NCBI GenBank assembly: GCA_018105865.1
Contig: CM030835.1
Span: forward strand, 21,899,024-21,963,023
Direction: 5' to 3'
From: Metaphire vulgaris
Taxonomy: Eukaryota; Annelida; Clitellata; Crassiclitellata; Megascolecidae
DNA: 64,000 nt
Part shown: piece after piece, positions 55,626 through 64,000 of the stretch
Layout of the letters: each line of letters starts with the position of its first letter
Position numbering within the stretch: the stretch's first letter is position 1
Notes under the pieces: generated by a model
What the model saw: the letters and a program-made list of their open reading frames with translations, nothing else
The model's database searches: none
What the model was told of the DNA's origin: nothing
Program-made: the position numbers and the translations under genes

Positions 55626-57457
55626 TGATTTTAAGTGGTTTAGGAGGCTAAGTAAGCCTGTGTGAAAACCACTGATGTAACCATCTGCATTCAATAACCT
55701 AGTTTATCGAGATAGCCTTTGAATCCGTTCACTGTTTCAACTGTCACTCCCACCTCGTCCAAACTGTTCCATTTGTCCACAACCCTTGCACTAAAAAAGT
55801 TTTTCTTTCTTGGACCAACCCTCTGCTTAAACATTTTGCACTTGTGGCCTCTTGTGCTGCTATAGTGTGCCAATGTAAAGAATCGATCATATGGCACATC
55901 TACTTTCCCAGTCATTATTTTGTATGTTTCTATCAAATCCCTCTTTCTCTTCTCCTTTCTAATGTTGTCAGTCCACAATATTGAAGTCTTTTTTTCGTAG
56001 CTTAAATTATGGCACCCATTGACCATCTTCGTTGCTCGTCTTTGCACTTTTTCTAAAAGTTCTATATCTTTTTTCAAGAATGGATTCCAAGCCTGAACAC
56101 AGTATTCCAGATGAGGCCTTACTAATGACTTATAAAGTTTAATGATTATCTCTTTGTCACGACTCACAATTGTCCTTTTCACCATTCCCAACATTTGGTT
56201 TCCTTTTTGCTGCCTCCATGCATTGGTGAGATGGATTCATACTTCTATGGGTGATTATCCCCAAGTCTCTTTCTTTTTCTGTTGTGGTTAGAACCTTCCC
56301 CTAAAGAATATTCATTACCATTATTAGACTTCCCAACATGCATTACAGAACATTTATCAATATTGAAAAGCATCTGCCAGTCCACAGACCACTGAAACAA
56401 TTTCCTTAGATCTTCTTGTAAAATTTTTGCATCATCCTCCGAGTCTATATTTCTGCATAACTTTGTGTCATCGGCAAACTTTGAAATTTTGGACAGTAAT
56501 CCTTCATCGATATCATTTATATATATTAGAAAAGCAATGGCCCAAGCACTGAGCCCTGAGGCACTCCACTGATAACTCTTGCCCATTGCGAATGGCCTCC
56601 CCTAATGCCAACCTTCTGTCTTCTTCCCTTCAACCAATTTTCAATCCATCTGAGAATATTGCCCCTTATTCCACAGGACTTCAGTTTGGCAGCCAGCCTT
56701 ATATGGGGTACTTTATCAAAAGCTTTGGCAAAATCTAAATATATTATGTCTACTCCCTTGCCCTTGTCTAGCTTATCAAAACCTCCTCCAGAAAGTCCAA
56801 CAGGTTGGTCAGGCATGAACGCCCCTTTGTAAATCCATGCTGACTATCTTTAACAATTTTATGCCTAGTCAAATGTTCCAAAATGCTTTCTTTCAGTATT
56901 TTTTCCATAACTTTACCGATTACAGATGTTAGGCTCACTGGTCTGTAATTGCTTGGTTCACTTCGTTTTCCCTTCTTGAACAGTGGGCTGACTAATGCGT
57001 CTCTCCAGTCTTGCGGTACTACTCCAGTTCTGAGTGATTCATTGATTATCAAAGCAATTGCATGTCCTATTTCATTTCGAACCTCGTAAAGAAACTTTGG
57101 ATGTAAGCCATCTAATCCTGGGCTCTTGTCTGTCTTTAAATTGGTCAAAACCTTGATAACACATTCTTTTGAACACACTATATCTGTTAGCATTTCTTCT
57201 TCATTTCCATCAAACACAATTTTGGCTTCTGGCATAGTATTTGTATTTTCCTCTGTAAATACTGAACAAAAATAGTTATTTAGAATCTGTGCAGTTTCTA
57301 CATCGTCTGTTATTGCACATCCTGCGCTGTCCAAGAGGGGACCGACTGTGTCCTTTCGTCTCAACTTTCTATTACAATATTTGTAGAAACTTTTACTGTT
57401 CTGTTTTATATTTTTTGCTAATCTACCTTCAAAATATGCTAATCTACCTTCAAAATA
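55591..57457 (-). pseudogene. CR1-like LINE reverse transcriptase, 5'-truncated and frameshifted
   Basis: Minus strand, in order: FEGRLAKNIKQNSKSFYKYC; TDKSPGLDGLHPKFLYEV; VPQDWRDALVSPLFKKGKRS; NYRPVSLTSVIGKVMEKI; DSQHGFTKGRSCLTNLLDF; IIYLDFAKAFDKVPH (motif A); VISGVPQGSVLGPLLF (motif B); FADDTKLCRN (motif C, FADD intact); LYKSLVRPHLEYCVQAWNP; and the end NGFKGYLDKLGY at 55691. Frameshifts near 56800, 56550 and 56220. The 3' end is an (ATT)n tail, read as (TAA)n at 55591-55624 on the plus strand. A 21-bp direct repeat marks the 5' edge (57417-57457). Confidence 0.9.
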
Positions 57458-57609
57458 TAAAGAAGGTGGAATGGAGGGTTGAATAAGTGACAGTGATTTT
57501 TAAATTAACAAAGCATAAATCCTACAAAATCCACTTAAAACCCAATTGTGTCAATGTTCTCAATTAATCCAATTAATTGAAGTCAAAGAATGTTTATATT
57601 TTTGTTCAG

Positions 57610-57748
57610 GAAACAATTTTCTCCACCTTTTGACATCAAAGAGAAATTACCGACTGAGAACTGACCTGGAAGATTTCGAAGGACAAAAGCGTTATGCAGA
57701 ATATTCGACATTCAGCATCAGTTCATCTGCGGACAAATACAGGCTTTT
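57610..57748 (+). CDS. Fibrinogen C-terminal (FReD) domain exon, partial
   Basis: Preceded by an acceptor (TTTTTGTTCAG, ending 57609). The phase-1 frame reads GNNFLHLLTSKRNYRLRTDL, then EDFEGQKRYAEYSTFSI and SADKYRLL. These are the conserved blocks GN..iH.LT....Y.LR.dl.D..g....A.Y..F.v....d.Y.L of fibrinogen-related domains (ficolin, tenascin and invertebrate FREP types; secreted lectin-like proteins). It should continue to the calcium site and GTAGDSL, but a stop follows soon; donors at 57749 or 57751 (GTGTAT, GTATAA) would end the exon here. No neighbouring FReD exon was found, so it may be a fragment. Confidence 0.65.
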
Positions 57749-58028
57749 GTGTATAACAAGCATCCAAAAAGGCTATCTCCTTCTGTGCAGTTTCTTCTCA
57801 TGCTGCTAGTTTGAACTGCTCTATAAACATCCACACTTTTACACAGTACAGCAGCTTGACCATCCACTGGACTCTGTACATACTGTAGACCTGGGTGCCT
57901 GGATATAATGTCCAAGACCAGCAGCTGTTTCTGCCAATGACCGGAACTTTTGTTAAGATAGCAAAATACTATGTGGCGTTGAACAATGGCATTTCCGATG
58001 CTGCAGATCAGCCATACATATATGGTAC

Positions 58029-58269
58029 CTGAGTGAGGAAGTAATAGTCTGAATTTTGTGACGACATTGTAGACAGCTGCATTAAAACGACAGATGAGCA
58101 ATGCACTTAGTAAACAGAAACACCTAAAGGAATTCAGTTCGAGCCCAGTACCACTGCTGAAAAGGAACTCAGCAGCTTTGTCATAAAAAATACAGTGTCT
58201 TTCTTTAATACTCTTGGCCTGAATGCTGATTTCCCCACACGTACAGACCAAGACAGCTGGCAAAACCAT
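58029..58269 (-). CDS. Possible secreted PAN/apple-like exon
   Basis: Minus-strand ATG at 58269, hydrophobic start MVLPAVLVCTCGEISIQAKS, then HCIFYDKAAEF and SFRCFCLLSALLICRFNAAV, ending at a good donor (CTCAG/GTACCA at 58028). The S..rC..lC....CrfN spacing resembles PAN domains, which occur before FReD domains in invertebrates, but the nearby FReD exon is on the other strand. This is weak evidence. Confidence 0.3.
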
Positions 58270-58463
58270 GATGAATTTCAGGTAACCAAAAACACCTTAA
58301 CAGTTTGACAGTTGTAAATGACAGAACAGAGTGAGCTGTTAAACCGATACAGCACTTTCACAGCTATACAGTATTGCGACACATAAAGAACAGAAACGTA
58401 TCTTGTATCAAGATACAAAGCAAAGTAGCCAGAAGCAAGAAAGTCCCTGCTTGTCGGTGCCAA

Positions 58464-58826
58464 TGTTGATGTCCCAAAGTCCGCACTATAGAGACTCGAG
58501 ACGCACTGGGCTTAATAGAACGCCAAAGGATACTTTTCTTGGAGGCAATTGAACCTTCTAGTTTTTGAAAATATTTACAACAACTTAATTGTTATCTTGG
58601 TGCCTCACAGTATAAAAAGTATGCGTTTAGCTGTCGAAGAACTTATATAGAATTTCCACGTGTAAAATTTTTCATGTAAATAGAAATCTGATAACTTTAG
58701 AGCTGTTGAGTAACCTTTAAATTTGATTTTAAAAATCTGAAAAAATTACAGAGAACTTATTTCAAAGCACATAACAAAATGGGGGGTACCACAGTAGAAA
58801 TTATGGACTTCAGTTTTGAAGGGCAC

Positions 58827-58883
<57 letters not shown>

Positions 58884-59112
58884 GTGGAGTGAACGTAATG
58901 GATACAAATTGTTTCTCGAGTATGCATGTGGCTGAAGTGGCAACCGTTCAAGCTTCGGCCCCGGTTAACGTTGCCTAACTTCTCGACGTACAGTGAAATT
59001 TCTGTAAATGTTCGCTTTGTGTTGGTTAAATGTATACGCTTTTCTATTTGGGATTCAATTGGACAACGTGCTGATAAAACGGTTCTTCAAACATTCAATA
59101 CGTCCTAGAGAC
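58464..59112. other. No gene; (TA)n at 58830-58880
   Basis: AT-rich with one pure TA tract of about 50 bp that has no element attached. Confidence 0.5.
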
Positions 59113-59427
59113 CAGCGGCGGTTCCACGAGGAAGGGGGGATGAGAGGGGATGCATCTCCCACCGGACTTTTTTTGCTTTTCAAACTATTTTTGGATAAAA
59201 GTCAAGTAAAATGACGGGGAAAACTGCGGATGACCTTTTTTTCTTTTCAACATATTTTCGGTAAAAGTCTAGTAAAATTTCGGGAGAAATTGCCTTGTTT
59301 TGCTTGTCTCCCCTTTTCATTTTCGACAAAACAAAGCTTACTGATTTTTCCTTCTCTTTTCACCCCTCACCAACTTCCTATGAATTCATTTTATCTCCCC
59401 CAGCAAGAAATCCTGGAACCGCCACTG
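59113..59427. mobile_element. hAT-type MITE with CAGCGGCGGTTCCA ends, 315 bp
   Basis: Left CAGCGGCGGTTCCA, right in reverse CAGTGGCGGTTCCA. Flanks CTAGAGAC and CTAGTGAC agree at 7 of 8 bases. The interior has repeated TTTTCGG/TAAAAGTC(A/T)AGTAAAAT strings. Confidence 0.87.
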
Positions 59428-59988
59428 CTAGTGACCGTGAGACCTTGTGCATTAATAGAATAGCGCTATAGAAGTCCCCTAATAATAATGTGGCACCAAG
59501 AAAATTGCCAAAAAATTAACCGAATTAGGCCTATCTTTGATTCATCGGATGACTATAGTGGCCACCGTTGCTATTTTTTATTGTTATTGTTGTTTTTTGG
59601 CTATTATTTCTGCTGCTGTTGTCTGTGCATTGTGGTCTACATTGTTTTAATTAAAATTTTTGCTGACGATATAGTTGGATAATTATTGTAAACATGTGAT
59701 TTCTGACGCTAACAATTAGATAAATAATTATAATAGTCGATCTCAACGCAAAGTATCGTCAATTTCATGTTCCGTGCGTCTGATTTCCTATTTGAGGTAG
59801 AGAATGTTGGGATATGAGTATAGCCCGACACCAGAATATTTTGAGAAAATCGGGCGTTAGATAGATTTCTGTGAAAATACCTTAGCAAGACAAAACGAAT
59901 AACAATGTTTTGTTTTTAGCCTTATATTAAAATTTCAAAAAATTGTCAAATTAGTTTTGCTAATCCACTTCAGTAGTCTTCGTTTAGT

Positions 59989-60748
59989 TTATTTTTGGTC
60001 GTATCCATGAGCGTCGTCATGACGACCGCCGTCATGTCCGTACCCATCGTGACCATCGACGTCTCCACGGTAACCTTGAGCGTATACATGATCGTCGGCA
60101 TCATGTTCGTATCCATGGACGCCGTAGCCATGGTGACCGTCGTATCCTTGCGGGATTCCGGCGCCGTAGTCGACGAGGTTGACGTCACAGAAGTCGCGGT
60201 AGTAGTAGTGGTTGCCATGGCGATACTGGTCGTAGGCGGAGTTACGTGAACCAGGTGCGCATGACTGTTCGTAGGCGTTACCGTTGGAGCAGATGACGAA
60301 CGACTGATGGTCACGGTAGTAGAAACCGTCGTTACCGCATTTGTCTTAAACATAGAAAAACAAACCCCAATCCAGTCTAATCTTGAACTTCTGTAGCGCC
60401 ACTTCATAAATGCACAGAAGCACCGGCCGATGGTACACCGGATCAAAAGTACGCAAAATAGATTCAGGTCAAATCCAGGACATTACGGGTTAGGGTTAAC
60501 AACATGCAGATGAGAGTCTAACATTAGCTACACAATACAAATCTAGTGCCCCATATACAGCAGGCCCTACTCAGGTCAATTTTAACAGCATCTGCTGCCG
60601 TTTGGGGCTGGGCTGATAGGGGAAGCACCTCCTAACCTTCGTAACGTCCGTAGAAGACGTGCTCGTGTCCGTCACCGTATCCGTCTGGTATTCCGGCAGA
60701 AACGACGCCAAAGCAGCAGACGGCAAAGACCACAACGAGGCTCTTCAT
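59989..60748 (-). CDS. Small secreted CBM14-like protein with His/Gly/Asp/Tyr-rich tail (intact, two exons)
   Basis: Exon 1 is 60637-60748 (112 bp), exon 2 is 59989-60344 (356 bp); GT donor (GAAG/GTTAGG) and AG acceptor (TTTAAG) split one Asp codon, giving 155 residues. Residues 1-18 are a signal peptide (MKSLVVVFAVCCFGVVSA). The mature start GIPDGYGDGHEHVFYGRYE is itself Gly/His/Asp-rich. Residues about 38-100 hold four cysteines (KCGNDGFYY, FVIC, EQSC, DFC) in a CBM14/peritrophin-A-like spacing. The last 45 residues are made of short GY/HD/GH repeats (GYDGHHGYGVHGYEHD, GYGHDGGHDDAHGYDQK). Probably an extracellular matrix-, mucus- or chitin-associated protein; the tail could bind metal ions. 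The poly(A) signal AATAAA overlaps the stop codon. Function not demonstrated. Confidence 0.82.
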
Positions 60749-60834
60749 GACGACGACGTTGATGATGATGACGACGAGACACGTTCGTTGTTGAGACCAA
60801 TCTTCGATGATTCCGACTGGCAGACGGCAACCGG

Positions 60835-60842
60835 CTTTTATA
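60835..60842 (-). promoter_or_regulatory. TATA box of the intact secreted-protein gene
   Basis: TATAAAAG on the minus strand, 87 bases upstream of the ATG, so the transcript should start near 60805-60812. Identical in copy 1. A canonical TATA suits a highly or tissue-specifically expressed gene. Confidence 0.75.
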
Positions 60843-61297
60843 GAGAAATACTTGGAGCAGGTCCAGGTGGATCGACGTGCGTACCTGGTGTCACTGTCCA
60901 AGGACCAAGCGTCGCCATTGTTTCAGACGAGGCGGTTGGACACGGAGAGAGGAACTTTGCCAGAGGCGTATGTGTGTCTCTTGTCTGGTGGGGGTGGGGT
61001 AGGGGCTGCGGGATGGGGGTGGGTGGGTAATTCAATTTGTAGATATTTCTGACAACCATTGGCCGTTAGTAGCCGGTATAACATATCGCAGTATCAGCTA
61101 TATGCTGGTCGGTCATACTGCTTTGCTACGGTCGACAGATGGCGGGTCTTGAGAGGTCTTGTATTCTCCACCAGCGACCACAAAGGAATTACTAGAATAG
61201 AATTGTTATAAGAATTGATAACTGACTTCTCGTGATTATTTTTGGCGAATCTGGATTTGGCACGTTTATTTTCATTCAAACAGCCTTTAAAATCGAT

Positions 61298-61422
61298 AGG
61301 GTTAGCACAGAGTCCAAGTAAATAAGAATGACAACAAGGGTACTTCTAAAAATCCTACAGTTTGGCAAACAATTGATTTACCAAGGCCAGGCAGAAGACC
61401 GGTTAACCCTAACCCTAACCCT
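61298..61422. repeat. Telomere-repeat-flanked inverted insert
   Basis: AGGGTTAG at 61298-61305, then about 98 bp that are the reverse complement of 20515-20614 of block B1, then TAACCCTAACCCTAACCCT at 61404-61422. Block B1 reads through this point without any insert (AAAATCGATATTTTGGCC). Confidence 0.9.
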
Positions 61423-61499
61423 TTGGCCTCTTGGCTGTAATATTTAGGCCTACTGTTGTATAAAATCCGTGGCTAAATTTGGCCAGTAGGCTAACTTGG

Positions 61500-61610
61500 T
61501 GCAGAAGCAACCGAAAAGTTTCTCCCGCGGCCGGGACTTGAATCACAGACCTCAGAATTGACAGACAAGTCATCCGCTAACCACTGCTCCACCGCGCACC
61601 CTAAATTAGA
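61500..61610 (-). repeat. tRNA-derived SINE head, second copy
   Basis: Same element as at 20095-20205: B box GATTCAAGTCC at 61534-61544 and A box GGTGGAGCAGTGGTTAG at 61577-61593, read on the minus strand. Confidence 0.7.
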
Positions 61611-61777
61611 TGGGGCTTTAGTAAGGGGTCATTCATATATTACCTATGCCAAAAGTCACATTTTCAGATCCCCTTCCCCTGTTGCACCCCGTGCATTTTT
61701 TATACCCTACAGTATGAATTTGTACAAATCAGCTTATCCCGACCATGTTTGAAATAGCAATTTGTAGCCATAAATTT

Positions 61778-61963
61778 CAGTGGCGGCTCTAGGATTTGGC
61801 AAGTGGAGGGGCCGTTGGGGGAACTTCTAATCATGGGGGGCCAACCATTTGTTGTTTAATGTATGTAGCATTAAGTATAGGGTCCCAACTGGGGGGGCCA
61901 CTGGGGGGGCAGGCAGTCAATAGGGGGCACGGCCCCCTGGCCCCCCCGGTGGAGCCGCCACTG
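61778..61963. mobile_element. hAT-type MITE with CAGTGGCGGCTC ends, 186 bp
   Basis: Left CAGTGGCGGCTCTAGG, right in reverse CAGTGGCGGCTCCACC. GCCATAA occurs before (61767-61773, with ATTT between it and the element) and directly after (61964-61970). Block B1 has the unfilled site TAGCCATAATCACAAGG near 20362. Confidence 0.88.
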
Positions 61964-62476
61964 GCCATAATCACAAGGCGTAAGCAGTTGACTGTTACAG
62001 CAAAAAGCAATAAATGCAATTTATCGAGTGGAAGCGTGTGAACAATTTTCGTGGTCATTATTACCTACCCGTGAGAAAGTAATTGTGTTCAAATTATAAT
62101 TGTGTAATTTCAACCAATCGTCTGCCTGAGCTGTTGTTTTTTTATTTTAAACATCCAGTCGAGGCTAAATCTCTAAAATGGCGCATCCGTGGGCAAGACG
62201 ACCTAAATTAATCCAATTACCCTCCCCTCAACGCGTACGTAATATATGGATGGCGCCTAGAGCGTTGAAGCATGACGTATCTTTAGTGGAGAAACATCGA
62301 AACCTTACTACGAACAACACCCAATAGTCAGTCATTCTTCTGTAAAGAAATCACAAAACGCGGTTTCAGGCATTTTCTGTCCTTCCGTGTCCCTAACAGT
62401 TATATTGTGATTTGTGACTAAACTTTTCCTGCTATTATAGCTTACATATGTGTTGATTAATGAAGAAACCTACGAG

Positions 62477-63324
62477 CAGTGATGGGCAACTAACTAAAAA
62501 ATATTAGTTAAACTATAACTAAATTTCAACTAAAAATAAGTAGTTAAACTTTTAGTTGCTAACTAACTTTCTAAAATAGTTAACTAAACTAAAAAAATTT
62601 AGTTAAACTTTTTGCAACTAATTTTACAACTATTTTTCATGTATCAAATATGTGTTCATGAAAACAATTCAAAACATAGACGATGCTGGCAGCATCAACA
62701 CGTCAGTCAATGAACCATTGAATTAATTAATCATTGATTGTCTATTTAAGTCTTAGTCTAGACTGCAGGAACACAAGTTTGTCAAGAGTCTCATCGCTTT
62801 ACTTTTGGTCGGCAAAAGCGGCACGTGGCACTGAAATTCTTGCAGTCATTATGAGCTTGGTTTGAGTCCTTTAACTTCAATTTGACTTCTTCGCAACACA
62901 TGTTTACTAATTCATTTTCACTTTTCCGTTGCTAGAAAACGCTACTTATGATGTAATTCAATATTGTATATAATTCCAACTAAAGATAAACGACTTCATA
63001 TAAAAGCATAATTTCCCGCTTACCAACGAGATCAAAGATCATAAATAAGTAAAAATACACTGGTCTCTGACCAAGATCAGTGATATATGGTGTTGTCGTT
63101 GTCATGAAAAAAAATACCCAGAAAGGAATAGATAAAAAGGTACTGTAATTTCGGATCACCAACTAAATTTTTTTAGTTAAACTCTTTAGTTATTAACTAA
63201 TTTTTTTAGTTAAACTATCATTTTAACTAAACTATTTATATTTAATTAAACTATGAAGCTAACTAAAAAAAAGTAGTTAAACTTTTAGTTAGCAACTAAT
63301 TAGTTAACTAGTTGCCCATCACTG
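62477..63324. mobile_element. Complete non-autonomous hAT element, 848 bp (GTTAACT-rich)
   Basis: Left CAGTGATGGGCAACTAACTA, right in reverse CAGTGATGGGCAACTAGTTA. Exact 8-bp duplication CCTACGAG at 62469-62476 and 63325-63332. Block B1 has the site unfilled near 21006. Subterminal regions are filled with repeats of TTTAGTTAAACT / AGTTAACTA. No transposase inside. Fragments of the family are at 9885-10065 and 14918-15100. Confidence 0.95.
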
Positions 63325-63945
63325 CCTACGAGATTAAAATTTATGAAGGAATTACATATTAGGCATCTTTTTTCTAATTGCCCTTCTATATTCATTTGTT
63401 CTTGAAAGTTTAAAATCAGGGGAGTCGAGATTTTGCACAAAAATTCACACGGTGGTTTATTGTGCACACACATTTTGAACCTTGCACAGAAACCAGCAAG
63501 TCTTAGAGGGAACGTTGCTCACCCCACTCCGAAAAAATTCTCATATATTTTACGCAAATCCCGTTACTGACCCCAGACCCAAAATGGGGGATCGCCCCAC
63601 CCGAGATGTCCTCTCGTGGCTTCCTCAGGTTGTGGTTGGAAGTTGGAACTTTGGATGCTGTTTGAATGTTAGCGAAATAAGTAAATAGTTGAACTACACT
63701 GTACGCTTAACTTTGTATTGTGTATTTTGAGTATGAGAAATATTCGCGAGAAAATAATATATAAATTATTCTAGTTGATTATTTTTAATGATAATTTTTT
63801 TCTTGGCAAATTATATTTGTGCAGCTCCGTGTTACCCAAAACCATGATATTGTGATGTGAGTAATGGAACCAGCGTTTATGCGTATAATCAGCAGATCAT
63901 TTGCATATGAGCTAATTATGTGTATTTTTATGTATTGTAGCAGCT

Positions 63946-64000
63946 CATGGACAGTGCATTGCCCAGTGTCTAAAACAGGTTTTGATCTGAAACCTGGAAA
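63946..64000. other. Window end, unassigned
   Basis: 55 bases beyond the end of block B; nothing recognised. Confidence 0.5.

Larger units (their letters stand above)
59769..63945. repeat. Segmental duplication block B, copy 2 (partner 18469-22046)
   Basis: Same orientation as copy 1, carrying the intact gene at 59989-60748. Differences from copy 1: a telomere-flanked inverted insert (61298-61422) with loss of the corresponding original segment near 62125, a MITE at 61778-61963, and an 848-bp hAT element at 62477-63324. Matching stops at TGTAGCAGC (63945). Confidence 0.9.

Noticed and set aside
58278..58463. Other short open frames in 57.5-59 kb and 47-49 kb
   Set aside because: Under 75 codons, no start context, no domain, and AT-rich composition as in the non-coding flanks.

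Overview
This is a repeat-rich stretch of an animal genome with a high load of transposable elements. Split-codon exons with GT/AG borders, C2H2 zinc-finger genes, a chitin-binding-like (CBM14/peritrophin-A) secreted protein, a fibrinogen-domain exon, CR1-, RTE- and RLE-type LINEs, piggyBac, hAT and Ginger-like remnants, and interstitial TTAGGG repeats all fit a metazoan. I lean towards a marine invertebrate, possibly a deuterostome such as an echinoderm, but no single sequence fixes the taxon.

Layout. 1-4956: a 2.93-kb unit (LINE 3' end plus a broken piggyBac-like element) present in tandem. 4957-5790: a coding minisatellite and a broken Ginger/KRBA2-type integrase. 6328-8941: a fold-back MITE and a long open reading frame of an RLE-type retrotransposon lying between two (TA)n tracts. 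9-18 kb: LINE scraps and MITEs, no convincing gene. 18.5-22 kb: a two-exon secreted-protein gene whose second exon carries a frameshift. 24.3-25.4 kb: a 13-finger C2H2 gene (minus). 26.2-30.9 kb: arms of an old inverted duplication with hAT elements between them. 34.2-34.9 kb: a second C2H2 gene (plus), followed by decayed finger remnants. 37-47 kb: MITEs, a second TA-bracketed RLE element, and a CR1-like LINE broken by a fold-back element. 49.2 kb: a small unknown coding exon with a MITE at its end. 52.4-54.4 kb and 59.8-63.9 kb: copies of the blocks at 10.1-11.7 kb and 18.5-22 kb, in the same order and at nearly the same offset (about 42.3 and 41.3 kb). The intact copy of the secreted-protein gene is at 59989-60748. 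55.6-57.5 kb: a degenerate CR1-like LINE, followed by a fibrinogen-domain exon.

The genes do not form a pathway. The host genes I support are two zinc-finger genes (an inverted pair), two copies of the secreted CBM14-like gene, one FReD exon and one small unknown exon. Nearly everything else is mobile DNA. Because the two large blocks are duplicated, each copy serves as the other's empty-site control, and several MITE and SINE insertions can be defined to the base with their target-site duplications. The collinear copies could be a real tandem segmental duplication or two haplotypes joined by the assembler. The most distinctive system is the RLE-type retrotransposon family, for which both clear copies, one strongly 5'-truncated, sit exactly inside TA dinucleotide repeats.
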